64,000 nt of DNA from Phaeobacter bryozoorum. Its GTDB lineage: Bacteria > Pseudomonadota > Alphaproteobacteria > Rhodobacterales > Rhodobacteraceae. The stretch is from NCBI RefSeq assembly GCF_041893525.1, contig NZ_CP169068.1. The stretch is one strand, 5' to 3'. Position 1 is the stretch's first letter; every line of letters starts with the position of its first letter. Shown here one piece after another: positions 28,377-36,706 of this stretch. The notes below the pieces were generated by a model. The model saw nothing but the letters and a program-made list of their open reading frames with translations, had not been told where the DNA came from and searched no databases. Both the position numbers and the translations under genes were made by a program.

Positions 28377-29284
28377 GTCGCATCCTCAACCAGCCAGGCG
28401 CAGAGCTGCCCGAATGTCATACCCACATGTTCCGCCTGCTCCGGCGTCAGCGACGTCGGCGTCATTCCGGGCTGGGTATTGGTCTCCAGCAGGATCAGCC
28501 CCTCGGCGCCGCGCGTCTCGTCCCAGCGAAAATCGGTGCGGCTGATGCCCCGGCACCCCAGCGCCTCATGGGCCTTCACTGCATATTCGAGACAGAGCGC
28601 AAAGATCTCCTCCGGGAGATCCGCAGGCAGCACATGACGCGAGCCACCGGGTTTGTACTTGGCGTCATAGTCATACCAGCCGTCGGTCAGGATATCGGTC
28701 ACCGTCAGTGGTCTGTCGCCCAGTACGGTGGTGGTCAGCTCGCGGCCGGGGGCAAAGCTCTCGACCATCACCTGATCGGGCATATCCTGCGACAGCTGCG
28801 GCGGACCGTTGGCGACTTCATTCACCAGATAGACCCCCACGCTGGAGCCTTCGTTATTCGGCTTCACCACATAGGGCGGCGCCATCACATGGCCGGCCAT
28901 CACCTCGGTCTTGGAATAGATGCCGCTCTCGACAACCGGCAGACCTGCGGCCCGATAGATGGATTTGGCCCGCTGCTTGTCCATCGCCAGGGCAGAGGCC
29001 AGCACGCCGGAGTGGGTATAGGGGATGCCGAGCCATTCCAGCAGCCCCTGCACGCAGCCATCCTCGCCCCAGCGGCCATGCAGGGCGTTGAACACCACGT
29101 CAGGACGATCCGCCTGCAAACGCGCCGCGAGATCCGGACCCGCGTCCAGTTCTGTAACCTGATATCCCTCGTCCCGCAGCGCGGTGGCGCATTCGCGCCC
29201 TGTGGACAAAGACACCTCGCGTTCAGCCGAGGGGCCACCCATCAATACCGCCACTTTCGGGAGTGTCCTGCTCGACTTACTCAC
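28364..29284 (-). CDS. ddl: D-alanine-D-alanine ligase
   Basis: A 306-residue ATP-grasp ligase making D-Ala-D-Ala for the MurF step, in the cytoplasm. Motifs include LMGGPSAEREVSLSTG, FNALHGRWGEDGCVQGLLEWLGIPYTHSG, PYVVKPNNEGSSVGV, and the metal-binding ETNTQPGMTPTSLTPEQAEH near the C-terminus. Length is typical. The stop lies 13 nt inside ftsQ, an overlap longer than the usual ATGA. Confidence 0.96.
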   Translation of the reverse strand: MSKSSRTLPKVAVLMGGPSAEREVSLSTGRECATALRDEGYQVTELDAGPDLAARLQADRPDVVFNALHGRWGEDGCVQGLLEWLGIPYTHSGVLASALAMDKQRAKSIYRAAGLPVVESGIYSKTEVMAGHVMAPPYVVKPNNEGSSVGVYLVNEVANGPPQLSQDMPDQVMVESFAPGRELTTTVLGDRPLTVTDILTDGWYDYDAKYKPGGSRHVLPADLPEEIFALCLEYAVKAHEALGCRGISRTDFRWDETRGAEGLILLETNTQPGMTPTSLTPEQAEHVGMTFGQLCAWLVEDATCPR

Positions 29285-29447
29285 GACAAGCGCCTCAAAT
29301 GTTCCGGGGCTTCTCGCCCCTTGTTATGCGGTCGTAAATTGACCCCAATTCGCGCAGGCCAAGGCCTGCTTTTTCGTCTTGCGAGGTCTATTCCCCGCAC
29401 CGGACGGACCACTGTGGTTCGCTGTCACCACATTAACGTCATAAACG

Positions 29448-29462
29448 TTACCGGCCCGTTAA
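29448..29462. promoter_or_regulatory. Near-match CtrA site between murB and ddl
   Basis: TTACCGGCCCGTTAA is one base from TTAA-N7-TTAA. It sits 164 bp upstream of ddl, within a 286-bp gap that also has ATTAACG at 29432. It could drive ddl-ftsQA; moderate at best. Confidence 0.3.
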
Positions 29463-29570
29463 CAGTGCCTTTACCAAGATCGCGCTTTTCCAGTTCGCCA
29501 GCTGCTGCGATTCCCACAGGAGCGACCTGCTGATCAGAGATAACCCTCTGAAAAACATGGCCTTTATCGG

Positions 29571-30494
29571 CTATTTGGAAAGCGGATCCCCCACCCGCAT
29601 GATTTCCCACTCTAGCGTTATGCCAGAATTGGCGTAAACCTCTTTTCTGACATCTTCGCCCAATCCCTCAAGATCTGCGGCAGATGCGCCACCTGTGTTA
29701 ATCAAGAAATTGGAATGCTTCTCGCTCATCTGCGCACCGCCGCGCCGGGCGCCGCGCATTCCGGCATCATCAATCACTTTCCAGGCCTTCAGATCATGGA
29801 CATCATCGGCCTGACCGGTCGATGAAAACCCCGCCGGATTGCGAAAGGTCGACCCGGCTGACCGGTCCTTTGTCGGCTGGGTGGCATCGCGTTTGGCCAG
29901 CTGCTCTTCCATGCGCGCATGCAGGGCTTCGGGATCGCCCATCGGGCCGCGCAACACCGCCGAAACCAGCACGGCCCCCTCCGGCAGGTCGCTCTGGCGG
30001 TAGGCGAATTTCAGGTCCTCACCGCTCAGCCTCACCACTTCACCGCTGCGCAGCACCACCGTTGCCGACTGAAAGACATCTGCGACATAGCTGCCATAGC
30101 AACCGGCATTCATCCGCACCGCGCCACCGATCGAACCGGGGATGGTGCGCAGAAATGTCAGATCCACCCCCGCATCCGCGGCCTTGCGGGCCACATGGGC
30201 GTCCAGCGCAGCAGCGCCAGCGGTCACCGTGTCGCCCTCGACCTCAATCGCGTTGAACCCGCGCCCCAGCCGGATCACCAGCGCCCGCAACCCGCCATCA
30301 CGCACGATCAGGTTTGAGCCGACGCCCATCGGGAACACCGGCACCGATGGATCCAGAGACCGCAGAACATGCGCCAGATCCTCCACATCGGCAGGCTGAA
30401 ACAGATAGTCCGCCGGTCCGCCAACCCGCAGCCAGGTCAACCCTGCCAGATCGCGATTCGGATGAAGCTTGCCGCGCAGCCCGTCGATGTTCAT
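29571..30494 (-). CDS. murB: UDP-N-acetylenolpyruvoylglucosamine reductase
   Basis: A 307-residue FAD- and NADPH-dependent enzyme that reduces UDP-GlcNAc-enolpyruvate to UDP-MurNAc. Family marks are TWLRVGGPADYLF, PMGVGSNLIVRDGG, PGSIGGAVRMNAGCYG, RDATQPTKDRSAGSTFRNP (catalytic Ser region) and the terminal LEWEIMRVG with the catalytic Glu. ATG 30494 (MNIDGLRGKL) is preferred to the frame opening at 30551. Confidence 0.96.
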   Translation of the reverse strand: MNIDGLRGKLHPNRDLAGLTWLRVGGPADYLFQPADVEDLAHVLRSLDPSVPVFPMGVGSNLIVRDGGLRALVIRLGRGFNAIEVEGDTVTAGAAALDAHVARKAADAGVDLTFLRTIPGSIGGAVRMNAGCYGSYVADVFQSATVVLRSGEVVRLSGEDLKFAYRQSDLPEGAVLVSAVLRGPMGDPEALHARMEEQLAKRDATQPTKDRSAGSTFRNPAGFSSTGQADDVHDLKAWKVIDDAGMRGARRGGAQMSEKHSNFLINTGGASAADLEGLGEDVRKEVYANSGITLEWEIMRVGDPLSK

Positions 30495-30687
30495 ATGCTC
30501 TGCCCCTGCCTGTCTTGGCGTCCACCCCGGCCAAGCGAGCCGACGCAGCACCCAGCGGGCAAACGACGACGAGACTCAGCAGCCCGGACCGGCCCTGCGT
30601 GTACTCCGGTTTTGCCCATGCACACAATGGCCCAGCCCGTAGCCCGGCGCAAAGGGCAGAGCGCTCATTCGTGGAAATCGGCGGGGT

Positions 30688-30939
30688 TCAGCTGCGGCTC
30701 AGGCGGTTGCGCAGCCAGCGGCCCAGATAGATCACGGGCCAGCGCAGCATCGACATGCCCGCAAACAGCGCCGCCAGCCCCCACCAGGGACCGTTTTCAT
30801 AGGTGACATAGCCCAGCAGCGGGATGCCAAAGGCAATCAGGAGATAGGCGCGCGACCAGTGATTGTCCCGGCTTGGCAGCATCGCCAGCACATTGGCGGC
30901 CACCACCCAGAGACAGGCCAGGATCAGCGACTGCGTCAT
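30688..30939 (-). CDS. DUF2484 family small membrane protein (copy 2)
   Basis: An 83-residue protein with two or three hydrophobic helices (LILACLWVVAANVLAML, YLLIAFGIPLLGYVTY, WGLAALFAGMSML) and a basic C-terminus. I recognise the Roseobacter family DUF2484, which has no known function. Its start overlaps the stop of the upstream paralogue by 4 nt (ATGA). Its position between murC and murB suggests an envelope role, by context only. Confidence 0.8.
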   Translation of the reverse strand: MTQSLILACLWVVAANVLAMLPSRDNHWSRAYLLIAFGIPLLGYVTYENGPWWGLAALFAGMSMLRWPVIYLGRWLRNRLSRS

Positions 30940-31190
30940 TCGCCAACCTCCGGCCCGGAGGCCCGGCGCAGGCGCGACAGCACATGCAGCAGCGGACGGC
31001 GGAACATCGACACTAGCGCAAAACAGCCAAAGGCAGCGGCAAACCAGCCGTGGTCACGACCCAGGAAATAGATCAGCACCGGCGCCACAGCGACCAGCGC
31101 AATCCCCGGCCCGCGCTGCCAGCGAACCGGCAGGGCAGCCACGCCGGTGGCAATGAACACCCACAGGACAGAGGCCAGCAGGCTCAGCAT
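30936..31190 (-). CDS. DUF2484 family small membrane protein (copy 1)
   Basis: An 84-residue paralogue of the next gene: same length, an N-terminal helix (LLASVLWVFIATGVAALPV), a second (IALVAVAPVLIYFLG), a third (WFAAAFGCFALVSMF), then a basic RRPLLHVLSRLRR tail. The matching helix layout and the shared tail pattern (SMLRWPVIYLGRWLR in the other copy) support tandem duplication. It lies 58 bp after murC and is likely in the same transcript. Confidence 0.8.
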   Translation of the reverse strand: MLSLLASVLWVFIATGVAALPVRWQRGPGIALVAVAPVLIYFLGRDHGWFAAAFGCFALVSMFRRPLLHVLSRLRRASGPEVGE

Positions 31191-31248
31191 GGCGCTGCCT
31201 CAACCGCCGGGACCCTCGCCCGCGGATAGGAGATCACGCCAGCCACCC

Positions 31249-32646
31249 TCAGCCCCGCAACCGCTCGGGCAGACCATTGGCCCAGGCGCTGATGGTACCC
31301 GCCCCAAGGCAGACGACCATATCGCCGGGTCGGGCCTGTTCACGCACCAGCCGCTCCAGATCGGGTTCGTCCAGCAGCGCGCGGGCATGGCGATGGCCAT
31401 GACGGATCAGACCGGCCACCAGATCGTCGCGCCCGGCGCCCTCGATCGGGTCTTCGCCCGCGGCAAAGACCTCGGCGATGGCGACCACATCGGCCTCGTT
31501 GAAACAGGCGCAGAAATCCTCGAACAGGCTGGACAGGCGCGAATAACGGTGCGGCTGATGCACCGCGATCACCCGGCCCTCGCAGGCCTGCCGGGCCGCT
31601 TTCAGCACGGCAGTGATCTCGACGGGGTGGTGGCCGTAGTCGTCAATAATGGTGACACCGTCCACTTCGCCCACTTTGGTGAAGCGGCGGTTAACGCCGC
31701 CAAAGGCCGCCAAAGCCTCGCGGATCTCACTGCTTTTCATGCCCAGATGGCGCGCCACGGCCACTGCCGACAGCGCGTTGGAGACATTGTGATCCCCAGG
31801 CATCGGCAGGGTGCAGCCCTCGATCACGCGATCCTCGGCCTGAAGATGAATATCAAAATGCGCCACGCCCGCCTTGTAGGTCAGGTTGACTGCCCGCACA
31901 TCTGCCTGCGCGTTGAACCCATAGGTCACGACCCGGCGGTCGGTGATCCGGCCAACCAGCGCCTGCACCTCGGGATGGTCGGTGCAGCAGACCGCGACGC
32001 CGTAGAAGGGAATATTGGAGACAAAGTCGTAAAACCCGTCCCGCAGCGTATCGAAATCGCCCCAATGCTCCATATGCTCAGGGTCGATATTGGTGACGAT
32101 CGCAATGGTTGCGGGCAGGCGGTTAAAGGTGCCGTCGCTTTCGTCGGCCTCAACCACCATCCACTCGCCCTGGCCCATCCGCGCGTTCGACCCATAGGCG
32201 TGAATGATGCCGCCATTGACAATGGTCGGGTCGAAATGACCGGCCACCATCAGCTCCGCCATCATGGTGGTGGTCGTTGTCTTGCCATGGGTGCCTGCGA
32301 TGGCGATGTTGGATTTGAGCCGCATCAGCTCGGCCAGCATTTCGGCCCGGCGGACCACCGGCAGGCCACGCAGGCGCGCCTCGTCCAGCTCTGGATTGCC
32401 CGGTTTGATCGCCGAGGAAATGACCACAACCGCCGCGTCTTCCAGGTTTTCCGCCGCCTGCCCGACAAAGATCCGCGCGCCCAGCTCTTCCAGCCGGTTG
32501 GTGATCTTTGACGCCTTCAGATCCGAGCCCTGCACCACATAGCCAAGGTTCAGCAGCACTTCGGCGATGCCGGACATGCCGATGCCGCCGATGCCAACAA
32601 AATGGATCGGGCCCACATCACCGGGGAGTTTGGTCGCAGGGTTCAT
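31249..32646 (-). CDS. murC: UDP-N-acetylmuramate-L-alanine ligase
   Basis: A 465-residue Mur ligase that adds L-Ala to UDP-MurNAc. It shows IHFVGIGGIGMSGIAE (UDP-binding Rossmann domain), ATP loop IAGTHGKTTTT, VNGGIIHAYGSNARMG, and DDYGHHPVEI in the C-terminal domain, all typical of MurC. It overlaps murG by 4 nt (ATGA). Confidence 0.97.
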   Translation of the reverse strand: MNPATKLPGDVGPIHFVGIGGIGMSGIAEVLLNLGYVVQGSDLKASKITNRLEELGARIFVGQAAENLEDAAVVVISSAIKPGNPELDEARLRGLPVVRRAEMLAELMRLKSNIAIAGTHGKTTTTTMMAELMVAGHFDPTIVNGGIIHAYGSNARMGQGEWMVVEADESDGTFNRLPATIAIVTNIDPEHMEHWGDFDTLRDGFYDFVSNIPFYGVAVCCTDHPEVQALVGRITDRRVVTYGFNAQADVRAVNLTYKAGVAHFDIHLQAEDRVIEGCTLPMPGDHNVSNALSAVAVARHLGMKSSEIREALAAFGGVNRRFTKVGEVDGVTIIDDYGHHPVEITAVLKAARQACEGRVIAVHQPHRYSRLSSLFEDFCACFNEADVVAIAEVFAAGEDPIEGAGRDDLVAGLIRHGHRHARALLDEPDLERLVREQARPGDMVVCLGAGTISAWANGLPERLRG

Positions 32647-33740
32647 GTCATTCCTTCCTCGGACAGCTGTTCAACAAGCCCCACCAGCCGCTCGGTCGCA
32701 TCGGGAATACCCACTTGCAAGGCGGCCCGTGCCATCTGGCTGGCACCATCGGGATTGCTGAGAACCGCGCTCATTTGCTCTGTCAGCGCCGAAACGTCAA
32801 GAGCGCTTTCCGGGATCAGGATCGCCGCCCCGGCATCGACCAGCCCACGGGCATTGGCGCTCTGGTGGTCGCCAGCCGCCGCGGCAAAGGGGATCAGGAT
32901 CGACGGGCGGCCGATCACCGAGATATCCGCAACCGACGACGCACCGGAGCGCGAGATCACCAGCTGCGCCTCCGACATGCGGGCGGGCACATCGGTGAAA
33001 AACGGCTGCACATCCGCCGCGATCCCCTGTTCGGCGTAGAATTGCGCAACCCGCGCACCATCTTCATCGCGCGCCTGATGCGAGACCCGCAACCGGCTGC
33101 GCAGCGCCTCTGGCAGTGCGGCAATCGCTGCGGGCACCACGTCCGACAGAATCCGCGCGCCCTGGCTGCCGCCCATCACCAGCACCGACATCGGATAGTC
33201 ACCCGGCGGAATATAACCGGCCCCAGCCCGCTCCAGCACCGCAGCGCGCACCGGGTTGCCGACATGGACGCCATCAACCCCCTCCGGCAGCGCCGTGGGC
33301 CAGACGCCACAGGCCACCCCGGCCACACGGGGAGCAAACAGCTGATTGACCCGGCCCAGCACGCCGTTCTGTTCATGGATCATACGCGGCAGCTTCAGCA
33401 GGGTCGCAGCCCCCAGTGCCGGGATCGACGGATAGCCGCCAAAGCCGACCACCACGTCAGGCCGGTCCCGCCGCATCTGCATCGCCATCCTTGTGACACC
33501 TGCGGCGATCTTCGGCGCGACCATCGCCTTGGCCAGCAGCCCGCCGCGGGCAAAGGTGGCCGAGGGCACCTCGGCAATCTCGGTGGTATGCGGATAGCCG
33601 CCGGTGTACCGCGCGCCCCGCGCGTCCGTTGACAGTTTCACCCGCCAGCCGCGTCTCAGCATCGCCTCGGCCAGGGCCTGCGCGGGGAACATATGCCCCC
33701 CGGTGCCACCCGCCGCCATCAAGAGCAATTTCTGCGCCAT
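32643..33740 (-). CDS. murG: Undecaprenyl-PP-MurNAc-pentapeptide GlcNAc transferase
   Basis: A 365-residue peripheral membrane GT-B glycosyltransferase converting lipid I to lipid II. The N-terminal loop MAAGGTGGHMFPAQALAE is diagnostic. VVGFGGYPSIPALGAA, HEQNGVLGRVNQLFA, VMGGSQGARILSDVVP and ISRSGASSVADI follow. ATG 33740 (MAQKLLLMAAGG) is chosen over 33770. It overlaps murC by 4 nt. Confidence 0.97.
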   Translation of the reverse strand: MAQKLLLMAAGGTGGHMFPAQALAEAMLRRGWRVKLSTDARGARYTGGYPHTTEIAEVPSATFARGGLLAKAMVAPKIAAGVTRMAMQMRRDRPDVVVGFGGYPSIPALGAATLLKLPRMIHEQNGVLGRVNQLFAPRVAGVACGVWPTALPEGVDGVHVGNPVRAAVLERAGAGYIPPGDYPMSVLVMGGSQGARILSDVVPAAIAALPEALRSRLRVSHQARDEDGARVAQFYAEQGIAADVQPFFTDVPARMSEAQLVISRSGASSVADISVIGRPSILIPFAAAAGDHQSANARGLVDAGAAILIPESALDVSALTEQMSAVLSNPDGASQMARAALQVGIPDATERLVGLVEQLSEEGMT

Positions 33741-33824
33741 CGTATTTTCGGTCTTTCTGTCTCTGCTCACTCACCCCCCCGACCGCGCAGGGCAGACCGA
33801 GGGGTGCGCTTCAATCGGGCAGGC

Positions 33825-34994
33825 TCAGCCGCGCCCGTGTCCGCGCAGGAAATCTGCAATCTCGCCCTGCGGGCGCGACCGCGAAAACGCCAGCAACATC
33901 CCCACCGCGATCCCGCCGGCAATCAGCGAGGAGCCACCGTAGCTCACAAACGGCAAAGTCATGCCCTTGGCCGGCAAGAGCCGCACCGCAACGCCCATGT
34001 TGATCATCGCCTGCACGCCAAAGGTACAGACAAGACCGGTTCCGGCAAGCCGGATAAACGTGTCGCGCTCCCGCATCAGGCGGAACAGCGTGCGGGCCAC
34101 CACCGCCGAATAAAGCAGGATCAGGATCACCACCAGCACCAGCCCGTATTCCTCGGCCGCCACTGCGATGATGAAATCGGTATGGGCATCCGGCAGCGAC
34201 CATTTCACCTCGCCCTCGCCAACGCCGACACCGAACAACCCACCTTCGCGGATGGCATTGGTGGCATAGCCCATCTGGGTGGTCGGGTCGATTTCAGGGT
34301 TCAGGAAGCCGTCGATGCGGCGGGCAAAATGCTCGGAGCTGGAATAGGCCACAACCCCGCCCATCACGACCACCGCCGCCATGATCACCAACAGCAGCAT
34401 CGGCGCACCGGCCACGAAATACATCACGCCCCAGCCAAACAGCACCAGACAGGCCTGACCAAAGTCAGGCTGCATCACCAGCATCAGCACCACCGTCAGG
34501 CACAGGCCAAAGGACATCAGCGTGCCCGGCGGGCCGTTGATCTGCTGGCTCGCGGCGATCATCCAGGCCGCCACCACGATGAATCCGGGCTTCAGGAACT
34601 CCGACGGCTGCAACGAGGCAAAGCCGAGGCTGTACCAGCGCGTCGCGCCCTTGCCGAAATCAGTGCCAAAAACCGGCAGCAGCGCCAGCGCGACAAAGGC
34701 GCAGACAAACCCGATCACCGCCAGTCGCCGCACCAGCGTTGGCGACATCATCGAGGTGATCAGCATCGCCACCAGCCCGGTGATACCAAAAATCGCCTGC
34801 CGCTCGACATAGTGGAAATTGTCAAACCCGTTGCGTTCGGCCAGCGGCACCGAAGCGGCCAGCCCCAAGAGCAGCCCGATGACAAACAACATCAGGACGC
34901 AGGACATCGTCCATTTGTCCAGCGTCCGCCACCATTTGGGTAGAATCGGCTCGCCCGCCTGTACGGGGAGCGCGCCATAGACCATTTCAGTCAT
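33825..34994 (-). CDS. ftsW: Lipid II glycosyltransferase FtsW
   Basis: A 389-residue SEDS-family polytopic inner-membrane protein that polymerises septal glycan with FtsI. About ten hydrophobic segments are visible. Marks include GATRWYSLGFASLQPSEFLK, LVMQPDFGQACL (conserved catalytic Asp region), HTDFIIAVAAEEYGL and LLPAKGMTLPFVSYGGSSL. ATG 34994 (MTEMVYGALPV) is chosen; the frame opens at 35051. It is the first minus-strand gene after the inserted plus-strand flavoprotein. Confidence 0.96.
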   Translation of the reverse strand: MTEMVYGALPVQAGEPILPKWWRTLDKWTMSCVLMLFVIGLLLGLAASVPLAERNGFDNFHYVERQAIFGITGLVAMLITSMMSPTLVRRLAVIGFVCAFVALALLPVFGTDFGKGATRWYSLGFASLQPSEFLKPGFIVVAAWMIAASQQINGPPGTLMSFGLCLTVVLMLVMQPDFGQACLVLFGWGVMYFVAGAPMLLLVIMAAVVVMGGVVAYSSSEHFARRIDGFLNPEIDPTTQMGYATNAIREGGLFGVGVGEGEVKWSLPDAHTDFIIAVAAEEYGLVLVVILILLYSAVVARTLFRLMRERDTFIRLAGTGLVCTFGVQAMINMGVAVRLLPAKGMTLPFVSYGGSSLIAGGIAVGMLLAFSRSRPQGEIADFLRGHGRG

Positions 34995-35126
34995 GGAAGT
35001 ACCGCCACTATCTGCCTCGTCATCCGTCCCGTTTTCGGGATCGTTAGGCAAACAGTAACCGGAAACTTTGCCTCAGGCCACCCTCTTCCTCTTGCCTTTG
35101 GCAGTTATCCGCGCCTATGGCCGGGC

Positions 35127-36308
35127 ATGGCATATGAAACCCTGATCCTTGGCGCCGGCGCGGCAGGCATGATGTGTGCAACCCGCTCCGGCGCAGGCAC
35201 GCTGGTGATTGATCACGCCAAGGCGCCGGGTGAGAAAATTCGCATTTCCGGCGGCGGGCGCTGCAATTTCACCAATATGTACGCCAGCCCCGAAAACTAC
35301 CTGTCGCAGAACCCGCATTTCTGCAAATCCGCCATGGCGCGCTACACCCAGTGGGATTTCATCGAGCTGGTGGACCGCCACGGAATCGCCTGGCACGAAA
35401 AGACCCTCGGCCAGCTGTTCTGTGATGGCTCGGCCAAACAGATCGTCGCCATGCTGGTGCAGGAGATGCAGGCCGCCGGGGCCGAGCTTTGGTTGCAGAC
35501 CTCCGTCACCTCGGTAAGCCGCAGCCCGGATGGGTTTCGCGTCGCGGTGGAGCGAGAGGGCAAGCCGCAGGTGCTGACCGCGCGCAATCTGGTGATTGCC
35601 ACGGGCGGCAAGTCGATCCCGAAGATGGGCGCGACCGGTCTGGCCTATGATCTGGCGCGCCAGTTTGAGCTGCCGCTGACCGAAACCCGCCCGGCACTGG
35701 TGCCGTTCACGTTCTCCGAAGACCGCTTCAAACCTCTTGCGGGCGTCGCCCTGCCCGCACGGCTTTCCAATGATCGCACCAGTTTTGACGAGGCGCTGTT
35801 GTTCACCCATCGCGGCCTCTCCGGCCCCTCGGTGCTGCAACTGTCGTCCTACTGGCGCGAGGGGGAGCAGATCCGCGTCAACCTGATCCCGGAAACGCCG
35901 CTGTTTGATCACCTGCGCCGCCAGCGTCAGGAAACCGGGCGCAAGGATCTGACCACCGAACTGGCCCGTCACCTGCCCGGACGGCTGGTGGAGTTCCTGG
36001 CCCCTGAATTCGCCCTGAAGGGGCGGCTCGCCGACCAGTCCGACGCCGCCTTGCGCGATCTCTGCGACCAACTGGAAAACTGGACGCTCACCCCTTCGGG
36101 CAGCGAAGGCTATCGCACCGCCGAGGTGACGCTGGGCGGCATCGACACCGATGCGCTGTCGTCAAAGAGCATGGAGGCCAAGACGGTTCCGGGGCTTTAT
36201 GCGATTGGCGAAGCGGTTGATGTGACCGGCTGGCTGGGCGGCTATAACTTCCAATGGGCCTGGGCCTCCGGCGTCGCGGCCGGAACCGCTATCGCCGCCA
36301 AGGGCTGA
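35127..36308 (+). CDS. HI0933-like FAD-dependent flavoprotein (BaiN/RdsA-type)
   Basis: A 393-residue predicted NAD(P)/FAD-dependent oxidoreductase. The N-terminal dinucleotide fold is ILGAGAAGMMCATRSG. The family block KIRISGGGRCNFTN, the second FAD motif LVIATGGKSIPKMGATGLAYDLA, HRGLSGPSVLQLSSYW and the C-terminal AEVTLGGIDTD and IGEAVDVTGWLGGYNFQWAWASG are all present. The substrate is unknown. It is encoded against the dcw cluster, divergent from ftsW across 132 bp, so it has its own promoter. The usual extra insertion domain is present. Confidence 0.88.
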   Translation: MAYETLILGAGAAGMMCATRSGAGTLVIDHAKAPGEKIRISGGGRCNFTNMYASPENYLSQNPHFCKSAMARYTQWDFIELVDRHGIAWHEKTLGQLFCDGSAKQIVAMLVQEMQAAGAELWLQTSVTSVSRSPDGFRVAVEREGKPQVLTARNLVIATGGKSIPKMGATGLAYDLARQFELPLTETRPALVPFTFSEDRFKPLAGVALPARLSNDRTSFDEALLFTHRGLSGPSVLQLSSYWREGEQIRVNLIPETPLFDHLRRQRQETGRKDLTTELARHLPGRLVEFLAPEFALKGRLADQSDAALRDLCDQLENWTLTPSGSEGYRTAEVTLGGIDTDALSSKSMEAKTVPGLYAIGEAVDVTGWLGGYNFQWAWASGVAAGTAIAAKG

Positions 36309-36364
36309 GCCTCGGGCGTCTCCGCTCGGGCCAGCCCGAAACGCCGCCCCGTTCACCCCTCGCG

Positions 36365-36706
36365 TCACTCCTCGATAAACACCTTATTGGCCGGCGTGAC
36401 GCCGCGCGTATAGGTGCAGAAAGTGTCATGCGCATCAGGCGTGGTGGTATGGATCTTGATATTGGTGATCACCTCCACCGCCCCGGCATCAAGACAGGCC
36501 TGTTCGGCCTGTTTCACGATCCCCAGCAGCTGATCCAGCTCACCACGCATCGTGGTCTCCATCGCCCCCACCTGAAACGGCAGACCTGAGGCCTTCACCA
36601 CATCAATCGCGCGGTCCACAACCTCGAAGTTATTGCCCTCACGCAGCCGGGGAATGACCTGAAAGGCCAGCATCACCGTGTTCTGCGGCGCTGTCGTCTC
36701 GGCCAT
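36365..36706 (-). CDS. MTH1187/YkoF-like thiamine-binding family protein
   Basis: A 113-residue protein of the COG0011 group (ferredoxin-like fold, thiamine-binding in some members). VMLAFQVIPRL begins the first strand, IDVVKASGLPFQVGAMETTMRGELDQLLGIVKQAEQACLDAGAVEVITNIKI gives the family core. Start and murD stop overlap by 1 nt (TGATG), so it is translated from the murD message. A link to cell-wall synthesis is not known; the partnership may be accidental. It converges on the flavoprotein gene. Confidence 0.82.
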   Translation of the reverse strand: MAETTAPQNTVMLAFQVIPRLREGNNFEVVDRAIDVVKASGLPFQVGAMETTMRGELDQLLGIVKQAEQACLDAGAVEVITNIKIHTTTPDAHDTFCTYTRGVTPANKVFIEE

